A stretch of DNA of 38,321 nucleotides from Deltaproteobacteria bacterium RIFOXYA12_FULL_58_15 (GTDB taxonomy: Bacteria; Myxococcota; XYA12-FULL-58-9). The position numbers were made by a program, and so were the translations under genes. The notes below the pieces were generated by a model that saw only the letters and a list, made by a program, of their open reading frames with translations, made no database searches and had not been told where the DNA came from. Positions within the stretch are counted from its first letter, which is position 1. Every line of letters begins with the position of its first letter. The stretch lies in assembly GCA_001798605.1 (NCBI GenBank), contig MGST01000211.1, positions 1 to 38,321 of the forward strand, read 5' to 3'. Positions 30,378 through 37,857 of this stretch are shown in pieces.

Positions 30378-32417
30378 TTGCTGAATCGTTCGCACCTTGT
30401 ATTCATGCAAATTCGTTCTCACATTGCCCGGTCTCTTGTCGAGCTCGGTATCGCTGCCGTGGTGGTGGTCGTCGTCACGTTGGCTGTGCATGGGCAGCTC
30501 GACCCCGATGCGACAGATCTGCCGGGGCCAGCGGCAGCGCCTCCGGTGGTTCGGGGCCGTGTTGTTGATGTACTGGGGATGCCGGTGGCTGGGGCTTCGG
30601 TTGGGCTGTCGGTGGGGGACTCGGACTTTGGTGATGTTGCCAACGTCGGTGTTGGCGATGCGGCCCCCATGGGCGGTGGTCATGTTGTGTTCACCGATGA
30701 CACCGGCGCGTTTGCGCAATTGACGACGGCGGGGTGCCAATGGCTGGTGGTGTCCGCCGAGGGTTTTGCTACCCAGGAAGTTCGGGTTTGGTCGCCGTCA
30801 TACGAGGGCGATGTCATGGTTGTGTTGCGTCCCGGAACTGTCCTGCGCGGGCGAGCGCTGATGGGCGCGACCTCGGCACCTGTGGTCGGGGCTTCTGTTT
30901 ATCCGGGGTTGCAGCGGGCCGAGCGATGGCAGGCGGCGCCGTTGCGTCAGGCCCTCCTCGCTCCGGTTGCTACCGATGCCGAGGGGAGGTTTGTGTTGTC
31001 GGGACTCGAGCCAGGACTCTATCGCCCGATCGTTGTTGGGGACGGGGTCTATTGCGAGGCCAACACCACCCTGACACTCGAATTGACGGACAATGTGGGC
31101 GAGTTGCCGATTGACTGCGCCGGGACGTCTGGGGATTTGGCGGGGTCGGGCACTTTTGTTGCGGCGGTGAAAAGGAGAGTGGTTGTCGACGACGGCAAAC
31201 CATGCCCGGGGGCGCGAGTGCGTTTGCGCAGTCATCTGGTTGCGACTGCCGTGGATGTGAATGCAGGCGAGGACGGCGGGGTCATTCTCGCCAACCTACT
31301 GCCCAGTGTTTACCAGGCGGTGATCGATTGTCCCGGGCATCGTTCGCGGACGGTCACACAGCGCCTGTTGCCAACCTTGGCCGCGGGGAATGGTGAGGAG
31401 GACGTCGTGTGGCAGGCGGGAGAGATCGCCACCAAGGAGATCGAGAGTGGGCCGACTGCGGCAGGGGCGGGGAGTCTGCATGGCAGGGTGCGCACACGTC
31501 TTGGGGAGCCCATCGGTGGTCTTGACGTATTCATTGTTGGTGCGGGTGTCGTCACCGACCCGCAAGAGCCGCGGGAGGTGTTCGATACCACCGACGGCGG
31601 TGGGCATTTCTGGGTGCCGCTCGAGCCCGGTGTTTATGAGATCACCGTGGTGCACCCCATTGGCGGGATGGCCGATAGAGGTTGGCTCGTGGGTGCGGGG
31701 CAATGGCAAGTTGAGGTGAGAGCCAATGAGCAGAGCGAGCACGACTTCGAGCTCGAGGGGCTCGTGGGCGAGATCTCCGGTTTGGTCGTGGGGGCTGACG
31801 GACAACCCGTGGGTGGTGTGGGTGGTGTGGGTGGTGTGGGTGTGGTGACGCCGATTTTTGTTGGCTATCCTCGAACGGCGCGTGCACTCCAGGTGCATCC
31901 ACAGTGGCAGCAACCAATCGACGCCATGGGGAGATTTTCCCTCCGTGGGTTGATTCCCGGTGACTACGATCTACGGGTTGAATATTCCAGTGGGGCTGTG
32001 GGGTTTGTCCATGGGGTGACGACCCAAGACACAGTGACCATCGAGCTCGAAGCGACCGGGTCGTTGTCGGGCAGGTTGGCTCTTGCAGATTTGCGGTCAA
32101 CGGTCGGGCCCCGCGGTGACGTCACCATCACCGCAAATGAGTGGCAGCGTGGCTTGCGTCGGTTTGCTCACATTCATCAACAATGGCCGTCGGGCGGTGG
32201 GGAGGTGATGGGCGGCGGAAAAATGGGGGAGGAGAGCGTCGCTTTTGTGCCGACTCCTGTGCCTTGGCGGTTCGACAATCTCCCTGCCGGCGTTTGGGAG
32301 ATCACTGCCGAATCGGCCGAGGCGTTAGGTTCCCTCTTGGCTACCGTCGACGCAGGAGAACACAGTCGCGATCTTGAGGTCGTGATGCGATCGGAGAGCG
32401 ACGCGACCCCGCATTGA
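30378..32417 (+). CDS. membrane-anchored protein with repeated carboxypeptidase-regulatory-like domains
   Basis: A 679-residue protein from TTG 30378 (GGAGG 10 bases upstream); ATG 30405 is a shorter option without a ribosome site. The N-terminal hydrophobic helix is I-A-A-V-V-V-V-V-V-T-L-A-V. After a Pro/Ala linker come about five to six Ig-like carboxypeptidase-D regulatory modules, each V-x-G-R-V-V-D-x-x-G-x-P-V-A-G-A-S-V ... T-D-x-x-G-x-F ... L-x-P-G-x-Y. Examples start near residues 57, 140, 365 and 470. About residue 480 has a G-V-G repeat from a 9-base slippage tract (31811-31847). No catalytic site. It is likely an extracytoplasmic scaffold or adhesin, probably transcribed with the small CxxC gene before it. 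Confidence 0.8.
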   Translation: MLNRSHLVFMQIRSHIARSLVELGIAAVVVVVVTLAVHGQLDPDATDLPGPAAAPPVVRGRVVDVLGMPVAGASVGLSVGDSDFGDVANVGVGDAAPMGGGHVVFTDDTGAFAQLTTAGCQWLVVSAEGFATQEVRVWSPSYEGDVMVVLRPGTVLRGRALMGATSAPVVGASVYPGLQRAERWQAAPLRQALLAPVATDAEGRFVLSGLEPGLYRPIVVGDGVYCEANTTLTLELTDNVGELPIDCAGTSGDLAGSGTFVAAVKRRVVVDDGKPCPGARVRLRSHLVATAVDVNAGEDGGVILANLLPSVYQAVIDCPGHRSRTVTQRLLPTLAAGNGEEDVVWQAGEIATKEIESGPTAAGAGSLHGRVRTRLGEPIGGLDVFIVGAGVVTDPQEPREVFDTTDGGGHFWVPLEPGVYEITVVHPIGGMADRGWLVGAGQWQVEVRANEQSEHDFELEGLVGEISGLVVGADGQPVGGVGGVGGVGVVTPIFVGYPRTARALQVHPQWQQPIDAMGRFSLRGLIPGDYDLRVEYSSGAVGFVHGVTTQDTVTIELEATGSLSGRLALADLRSTVGPRGDVTITANEWQRGLRRFAHIHQQWPSGGGEVMGGGKMGEESVAFVPTPVPWRFDNLPAGVWEITAESAEALGSLLATVDAGEHSRDLEVVMRSESDATPH

Positions 32418-32453
32418 CAAGCCTACGGTTCGCAGCCCGTCCGCGATGCAGCA

Positions 32454-32500
32454 ATTGACTTCGAGTTTCCCAAATAAGACTATGGTGGATATTGACTTCG
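32454..32500 (+). promoter_or_regulatory. repeated ATTGACTTCG upstream of the glycosyltransferase
   Basis: ATTGACTTCG occurs at 32454-32463 and 32491-32500, 37 bases apart. The first contains TTGACT, followed after 17 bases by GACTAT (32478-32483), a moderate promoter. The second could be a regulator site or a second -35. The leader to ATG 32606 would be over 110 bases. Confidence 0.3.
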
Positions 32501-32605
32501 CAAAATGCACCGACAGTCTCGCATTACCGCTCGTGACGTAGCATACGATGCAGGGGTTGCAACAACGACACGGCCTGTGTGCGGAGTATGTTAACAGGAG
32601 TCAGA

Positions 32606-33868
32606 ATGCGAATCGGTTTTCACGTACTCTCGGAGACTGGGCACATTCAACCCACCCTTGCATTGGCGACAGAGCTGGAAAAACGCGGACACCGAATTTG
32701 CTACATCGGCAAAGGGGACTTGTTGCGCCAGATGTTGCCGCAATCCTACGAAGTGATCGAAGAATTCCGGCCAGCGCCCAACACCGGATTCGCGGGTGCG
32801 TTGCATGCTGTTGTCAAATCCATGCAAGAACAGAATTTTGGCGGGTTGTTGATTGATGGTCATTGCAACTTCCGCGATCCTGTTCTTACCCTATCGGCAG
32901 GTATTCCTACCGTTGGCTACAATACATCATTGCCACCCTTCGCAGATCGGGTGGTTCCTCCCTTCACCTCTGATTTGCCTCCAGCCACAGATTGGTGGTC
33001 TCGTTGGCGTGTGTTTACCGCGTGGACCGTTCGCGGCATTCTCAACAGGATAGGCTGTCTCGTTCTCCCGCATTATCGTTTTTATCTCCGCGCGCTCAAG
33101 AACGCACTGCGGAAGCTCAATATGATGTCCCACCGTATTGATTTCGCAGCGTTGCATGTTCCCACGGTCGCGAGAATGCCATACCTGGTCTTTTGTCCAT
33201 CTGAGTTTGATTTCCCACGCAACAATCTGGAGAACATCTTCTATGTGGGAGCAAACATCCAAACACAGCGAAACGAGCCTGCATTTCCTTGGGATCGATT
33301 GTCTGTGGAGCGTCGTCTCATCTACTGTTCTCTCGGAACACAGGTCGGTCGCGTGCCGTGGGCGTCTCGTTTTTTCGAACAGGTTTGTGCTGCTGTCACG
33401 GCCCGCAAGGACTGGCAACTGGTTGTCCATGCAGGCGATTTGTGTGACCCATTGAAAGAGGTCATGAAGTCTGAGAACAGAGTAACAATCGTGCGCACGG
33501 CTCCCCAACTCTCGTTGCTTGCGCGTGCGGCTGCCGCAGTCACTCATGGGGGTTTGGGAACTGTTAAGGAGTGCATTTGGCATAGAGTTCCGATGCTCGT
33601 AGCCCCCTACGGTCACGATCAACCTGGCAACGCCGCGCGGGTCGTGTATCACGGACTTGGAACGACCATCAAAGGACGTCGAGCCACCGCCGCGCAGATC
33701 CAAGTGGCTCTTGCAGCCATGTTGGACAACACCTTCCACTCTATGCAACTGGCATACTTCTCGAAGCGTTTCAGGGAAAATCAGGGGATGACCACGGCAG
33801 CCGATTTGCTCGAAACCTGGTTTGAAGACCGACAAGCCAAGAGAACCGGGGGGATCTTTCGCGGCTGA
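32606..33868 (+). CDS. GT1-family glycosyltransferase (UGT/MGT-like)
   Basis: A 420-residue GT-B fold enzyme. The N-terminus is M-R-I-G-F-H-V-L-S-E-T-G-H-I-Q-P-T-L-A-L-A, with His12 at the position of the catalytic base. The C-terminal half has the nucleotide-sugar signature T-H-G-G-L-G-T-V-K-E-C-I-W-H-R-V-P-M-L-V, then Y-G-H-D-Q-P-G-N-A-A-R-V. Relatives glycosylate macrolides, lipids, sterols or carotenoids with UDP- or dTDP-sugars. A hydrophobic acceptor is likely, but which one cannot be read. ATG 32606 has AGGAG 6 bases upstream; an upstream in-frame ATG at 32579 lacks one. It is transcribed alone and is not linked to gmd-fcl. Confidence 0.9.
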   Translation: MRIGFHVLSETGHIQPTLALATELEKRGHRICYIGKGDLLRQMLPQSYEVIEEFRPAPNTGFAGALHAVVKSMQEQNFGGLLIDGHCNFRDPVLTLSAGIPTVGYNTSLPPFADRVVPPFTSDLPPATDWWSRWRVFTAWTVRGILNRIGCLVLPHYRFYLRALKNALRKLNMMSHRIDFAALHVPTVARMPYLVFCPSEFDFPRNNLENIFYVGANIQTQRNEPAFPWDRLSVERRLIYCSLGTQVGRVPWASRFFEQVCAAVTARKDWQLVVHAGDLCDPLKEVMKSENRVTIVRTAPQLSLLARAAAAVTHGGLGTVKECIWHRVPMLVAPYGHDQPGNAARVVYHGLGTTIKGRRATAAQIQVALAAMLDNTFHSMQLAYFSKRFRENQGMTTAADLLETWFEDRQAKRTGGIFRG

Positions 33869-34186
33869 CGCCAAACGGTTCTGTTGCAAGCTTGGACTGC
33901 CCCTCCACACCGGGTAGCCTTGAGTCATGAACGTCAGCAGTCACCACTTTCCCAAGGACGTCATTCGGTCATCATTGCAGGTGGCAGAAACTTTGACCAA
34001 ACACGTTGGCGACTCCACCGTCGCCTAGCCATCAAGGTGACATGCAATGTCGCCTCGACAGTTTGATCGAGGCCCCGGTTTCCTTTCTGTGGATTGGGGG
34101 CCCGGCTTCAACCACAATGACGAATTCGCCCTTCGGTGATCGCGATCAATCCCTACACCGGGGATGAAGGCTGCCCATAGCGATCC
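33869..34186. other. intergenic, 318 bases
   Basis: A convergent gap. The only structure I see is the hairpin GGCGAC (34008-34013), loop tccacc, GTCGCC (34020-34025), a possible weak bidirectional terminator. The open frames here have no protein character. Confidence 0.45.
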
Positions 34187-34546
34187 CTATCCACAGGGGT
34201 CCGTGGTCCCGTCGATCAGACACTCTTCGTCAGCCTGGCACCCGCCGATTCGGGAGCAACTCGCCAGAGCCAAGGCACAATAACCGGCATCGCATGTGGA
34301 TGGCAGATCCGTGCATTCTCTTGCATCGCGACAGTGACGCCAACAGTGACACAAAAGGGTTGTGTCACCGGTTGTGTCACCGGTTGTGTCACCCGTAGGG
34401 TCGCCGCGGGATTCGTCTCCCACAGGCAGCGAGCCATCTGTCAAAGGTGGTCCGCCGTCATCCCCCAGCTCGATGACGATCGTGTCACAGCCATGCAAGC
34501 CGAGAGTAGCACCCAACACCAAGACGATGGACAAGAGGCAAATCAT
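34187..34546 (-). CDS. small lipoprotein, last gene of the sigma/FecR operon
   Basis: A 119-residue lipoprotein with signal M-I-C-L-L-S-I-V-L-V-L-G-A-T-L-G-L-H-G-C (lipobox L-H-G-C). An acidic Gly/Asp linker contains three G-D-T-T repeats, and the C-terminal domain has ten Cys (C-H-C-W-R-H-C-R-D-A-R-E-C ... C-L-I-D-G-T-T-D-P-C). Its ATG overlaps the stop of the FecR-type gene (ATGA, 34543-34546), so it is translated by coupling. This places it under the same sigma factor and suggests it is a cell-surface component of the signal or its output. Family not recognised. Confidence 0.77.
   Translation of the reverse strand: MICLLSIVLVLGATLGLHGCDTIVIELGDDGGPPLTDGSLPVGDESRGDPTGDTTGDTTGDTTLLCHCWRHCRDARECTDLPSTCDAGYCALALASCSRIGGCQADEECLIDGTTDPCG
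34359..34394. repeat. three tandem copies of a 12-base unit
   Basis: GTTGTGTCACCG at 34359-34370 and 34371-34382, and GTTGTGTCACCC at 34383-34394. On the minus strand they encode G-D-T-T in the linker of the small lipoprotein. The unit length preserves the frame whatever the copy number. Confidence 0.85.
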
Positions 34547-36189
34547 GGGAGGTCCATTGATTTGGGTACGGCCTCGACCCCTCCCGTGTTGCCGTCGCCA
34601 TTCGTGGTTTGTTGGGTGGCCTGTCTTGCGGTCTCCTTCAGCATTGCTCTCAAGGCAGGGGCATTTGGCGAATCAGGAAACTCGTGCAAAAACTCGACTG
34701 CACAGAGCCTTCCTTGATGCTGTGGCCGGTGCTCCATGAGGATGTGACAGCGCAAAGAAAGGGCCGGTTCCTTCAACACACCGACATCGGGACGCTCCAG
34801 AAGATTTTCCACCAGACGCAGCGCCTCAGATGGATCGCCAAGTGAGTCAACCAAAAGGCGAGCGAGATCCAGGTGAGCGGTGAGCGCCTGCGGCGTCTTT
34901 GGGTAACCATCGATCAGGGCTTCGAGGATTCCTTGCGCTTCGAGTATGGCTCCTGAGAGCATCGCTGTTTCGGCTCTCAGGTATGCCTCCTCTGCACCCT
35001 TCGGAAGATCGGCCTGCAACCCCATGGAATTCGCCGTCAGAGACTCAGCCGCAACGGTTGCACTGGCGTCTGCGGTGCCAAAGGACGGTTGGGCAGGCTT
35101 TGCATGGTTCAACCCCTGATTGTGTTGGGCGCCTTCTGCAAACAGGCGCAGAGCATAGTCCACGCGAGTCGTCTGATCGGTTGTGACCAACACACGGGTG
35201 TTGTCGGGCTCCATTCCAACCGCGTCAATCTGTACTTGTGCGGTGCCCGCCGGCCATCGCACTGCGAGGGGAGCGTTTCCAAGAGCAATGCCATCGACTG
35301 TGACGCGCGCCTCTAGCGGCTGACCATCGACAACAAGGTTGCCCTCTGTGCCCGACCGTGGCAGAAAGACCGCTTGGTGACTAAGTAGCCGCCGTCGCAC
35401 GTCCGGCGTCAACGCAGCCAGTTCCCCACCACGAATTCCCCCTGACCATTGCATTCCAGCCGTCACCATGGCCGTGCCGCTCTCGCATTCAACCTGTACC
35501 CGCCCGGAAAGGACCCCGACTTCCACTTCGCCGGGAGATGGCCGTTCGACACTGAACAACGTTCCCACCACAACCACCTTTACGCCTTCGACGTGTAGAA
35601 CGAGCCGAGTGCCCGCCTGATGATGGTAGGTTGCCATGAGTCGACCCGACGAGAGTCTTGTGGTCAGGTCTTTGCCAATCCAACCCTGGATAGAAAGCTC
35701 AGCTGGGCCCAACAAGGACATATCCACGACATTGTCCAAGTCCAACCTGGCGATTGCATCTGCAGGGACGTGAAAAAGCTCGCCCGCGGCAGTGTCTTCC
35801 CTCTCGAGTACCAAACCCGCCCGGGAGTGTGCGCCTGACAGAAACCTCAATTCAGCCACCGCGGGTTGGGTCTCGCTGATCGTCGAATTGTTGGTAGACG
35901 CATCAAACCAGACCAAGGCGATACCAGCAGCCATAGACACCGCGGCAGCAGCAGCGAATCGCCAACGAATCGGCTGGAGCCACGTCGTCCACCATGCCCC
36001 TCGCGTTTGCCGACGGAGCTTATGTTCACGCGCTATGGCATCCACGTCAGCCGACATACGCAGCATGATGCTGTCGCGGACCTCGGGAGCAATGGGTGGA
36101 GCACTTTGCAGAGCACGACGAACCGCTCCCACAACGTCAGGTTGGTCTGTGGAGCCACCATTGACTTGTCCTTGCTTCTCACCGGTCAT
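34543..36189 (-). CDS. FecR-domain anti-sigma-like membrane protein with PEGA and TPR regions
   Basis: A 548-residue protein. The cytoplasmic N-terminus (1-75) has a helical V-R-D-S-I-M-L-R-M-S-A-D-V-D segment, where anti-sigma factors bind sigma. A single membrane helix follows (F-A-A-A-A-A-V-S-M-A-A-G-I-A-L-V-W, about 78-94). The periplasmic part begins with a FecR domain (about 130-250: A-E-L-S-I-Q-G-W, V-V-V-V-G-T-L-F-S-V, G-V-L-S-G-R-V). A PEGA module comes next (about 284-347: A-R-V-T-V-D-G-I-A-L-G-N-A-P-L-A-V), then helical TPR/YbgF-like repeats (400-520). Its start overlaps the sigma stop by 4 bases (ATGA), the classic sigma/anti-sigma arrangement. I infer that it senses an envelope signal and holds or releases the sigma factor. 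Confidence 0.86.
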   Translation of the reverse strand: MTGEKQGQVNGGSTDQPDVVGAVRRALQSAPPIAPEVRDSIMLRMSADVDAIAREHKLRRQTRGAWWTTWLQPIRWRFAAAAAVSMAAGIALVWFDASTNNSTISETQPAVAELRFLSGAHSRAGLVLEREDTAAGELFHVPADAIARLDLDNVVDMSLLGPAELSIQGWIGKDLTTRLSSGRLMATYHHQAGTRLVLHVEGVKVVVVGTLFSVERPSPGEVEVGVLSGRVQVECESGTAMVTAGMQWSGGIRGGELAALTPDVRRRLLSHQAVFLPRSGTEGNLVVDGQPLEARVTVDGIALGNAPLAVRWPAGTAQVQIDAVGMEPDNTRVLVTTDQTTRVDYALRLFAEGAQHNQGLNHAKPAQPSFGTADASATVAAESLTANSMGLQADLPKGAEEAYLRAETAMLSGAILEAQGILEALIDGYPKTPQALTAHLDLARLLVDSLGDPSEALRLVENLLERPDVGVLKEPALSLRCHILMEHRPQHQGRLCAVEFLHEFPDSPNAPALRAMLKETARQATQQTTNGDGNTGGVEAVPKSMDLP

Positions 36190-36803
36190 GAGGGCCTCCG
36201 CTCAACTATTGAATCATGGCCTCGGTCGCGCGCGACCAGCGTCCGCAAGCGTTTTTCGGCTGTTCGTATCCGCGCACCCACGGTCGGGACAGTGGCCCCA
36301 ACAATCGCGCCGATTTCCTTGAGCGAAAGGTCCTCGACGACCCTGAGTACAAAGGCAATGCGGTGTTTAGGTTTCAGAGCGTCGAGGTATTCCAATGCTG
36401 TTGACAGAGCCTCCTGCTCGTCAACTTTCTGTTCTGGGGATGGGTCGGTCGATGGAAGCAGGAGCAAGGCATCATCATCTCGCTTTTCCGGTTTCTGCTT
36501 CCTGAGATACTGAAAAGCAGTATTCGCCGTGACTCGATAGAGCCAGGTCCTATACGCAGAATCTCCTTTGAAATGATGAAGAGAACGAAAGGCCTCCAGA
36601 AACACGGTTTGAATCAGGTCATCCAAAGGGGCACGAAGTCCAACCAGGCCCACGAGACACTTGTGCACAAAGTCTACGTGCAGAAGATACAACTCATCAA
36701 AAGCTCGCCGATCTCCCTGGCAGCAACGCTCGATGAGCGCCTTCTCGTCGTGTTGTTCGTCGACAACGCGTAGATGCATGGATCGTGACGCTACCATTGC
36801 CAT
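36186..36803 (-). CDS. ECF (sigma-70 family) RNA polymerase sigma factor
   Basis: A 205-residue sigma factor. Region 2 is A-F-D-E-L-Y-L-L-H-V-D-F-V, D-D-L-I-Q-T-V-F-L-E-A-F-R-S-L, then Y-R-T-W-L-Y-R-V-T-A-N-T-A-F-Q-Y-L-R-K. Region 4 is L-K-P-K-H-R-I-A-F-V-L-R-V-V-E-D-L-S-L-K-E-I-G-A-I-V-G-A-T-V-P-T-V-G-A-R-I. ATG 36803, 36797 and 36779 are possible starts; none has a clear ribosome site, consistent with coupling to the upstream gene, whose stop (36791-36793) it overlaps by up to 13 bases. The same frame stays open far upstream but only as a shadow of that gene. It probably directs this operon and a set of envelope genes. Confidence 0.93.
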   Translation of the reverse strand: MAMVASRSMHLRVVDEQHDEKALIERCCQGDRRAFDELYLLHVDFVHKCLVGLVGLRAPLDDLIQTVFLEAFRSLHHFKGDSAYRTWLYRVTANTAFQYLRKQKPEKRDDDALLLLPSTDPSPEQKVDEQEALSTALEYLDALKPKHRIAFVLRVVEDLSLKEIGAIVGATVPTVGARIRTAEKRLRTLVARDRGHDSIVERRPS

Positions 36804-37780
36804 GGTCGTACATCTACGGTTACCAGCAATCTGCCTCGCACCCAGTCCGTGCGATGGAGAAAACTGCCATTGAAATGGTATTCCACACGTCGGGACAGGA
36901 CGGTCGCGCCAACCAGCGCTGACAGGGAGAGAGAATCCGATATCTGGTACGTCATGCCGGCTGAAATCCCTGTGTGCGGCAGAACCAGGTTGCTCTTTCC
37001 CTTGGCGAGGAAGCCGCCCTCTCCAGCCGCAAGGAAATCCAATCCGAGATGGCATTCGCCCTCGAGGGATACGCTCGAGGTCAACGGAAACGCTGTTCCC
37101 ACCGCGACCCAAACGGGAATTCGTCGCAACTTGAACCGTTCGTCTGCCGTGTCGATGTTTTGCCGCACAAAAAGCGCTGTGGACAAGCTCGTTTGCAGCG
37201 ATGGCATTGGCAGGAGATGGACACCCAGCAGAAAGCCGGGCAAAACTGAGCCATCTTGAAGCAACACCATCGGCCCCGCTGTTGTCGCCAAGGAAAGTGA
37301 CGAAACGGGCGGCAAACTCGGCGGCTTTTCGCCGGGCGCAGGCGCAGGTGCGGGCGTGATCGGTCGACGCTCGATAGGCGGCGTCTCGCCGCGGGCGATG
37401 GCCTTCAAGTCGTCGATCAAACAAAGCGCCACCAGGCGCGCTGCTGCCGACCCGTCTGTGCTGCCCACGTCGACAACGCGATGGAAGGTGTTTGGAACCC
37501 GCCCACCCCTCAATTCGACTCTTACCAGGGTGTCCGATGCGTCCGCTCGAATACTCCAACCATTTGGCAAATCGAGGGACCCGAAGACAAAATCGACTGT
37601 TCTGACGGCCAGAGCTCTTTGCAGCTCCTCCACAGTGAAAGGTACCTGCGGTGCCACAAAAATCGAGAGGGTCAAGGGATTTTCGGAATCCCGCGTTGGT
37701 TGAGCCTGAAGCGGTGTCACATGTAGGAGCAGGGTCGCGAGCAGAGCGGCCGTGTGCAAAGTGAACAGCTTGTGGCTCAT
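36791..37780 (-). CDS. exported protein of the sigma/FecR operon
   Basis: A 329-residue protein from ATG 37780 with a signal peptide (L-F-T-L-H-T-A-A-L-L-A-T-L-L-L-H-V-T-P-L-Q-A-Q). The N-terminal half (S-I-F-V-A-P-Q-V-P-F-T-V-E-E-L-Q-R-A-L-A-V-R, then L-V-R-V-E-L-R-G-G-R-V-P) matches the unnamed proteins often placed beside FecR-type operons in Myxococcota. A Pro-rich linker (P-I-T-P-A-P-A-P-A-P-G-E-K-P-P) leads to a strand-rich C-terminal half ending R-G-R-L-L-V-T-V-D-V-R-P-W-Q-W, like a small outer-membrane barrel. No ribosome site is visible. It overlaps the sigma start and is the first complete gene of the coupled cluster. The function is inferred only as a surface part of the signalling unit. 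Confidence 0.77.
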   Translation of the reverse strand: MSHKLFTLHTAALLATLLLHVTPLQAQPTRDSENPLTLSIFVAPQVPFTVEELQRALAVRTVDFVFGSLDLPNGWSIRADASDTLVRVELRGGRVPNTFHRVVDVGSTDGSAAARLVALCLIDDLKAIARGETPPIERRPITPAPAPAPGEKPPSLPPVSSLSLATTAGPMVLLQDGSVLPGFLLGVHLLPMPSLQTSLSTALFVRQNIDTADERFKLRRIPVWVAVGTAFPLTSSVSLEGECHLGLDFLAAGEGGFLAKGKSNLVLPHTGISAGMTYQISDSLSLSALVGATVLSRRVEYHFNGSFLHRTDWVRGRLLVTVDVRPWQW

Positions 37781-37857
37781 TGGCTTTGGCCAAACCATAG
37801 GAAGACAGAGGGCGCAAGAGCGTACGCATGTTGAGCCCCCTGACTTCCAACGGTTAT

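Noticed and set aside
30059-30568. Alternative plus-strand frame across the small CxxC gene and the next gene
   Set aside because: Trp/Arg/Cys-rich shadow; both overlapped genes have better starts and composition.
36804-37850. N-terminal extension of the sigma factor frame by about 350 residues
   Set aside because: Arg/Ser-rich with no family match; it lies over the exported protein, which has a signal peptide and sensible composition.
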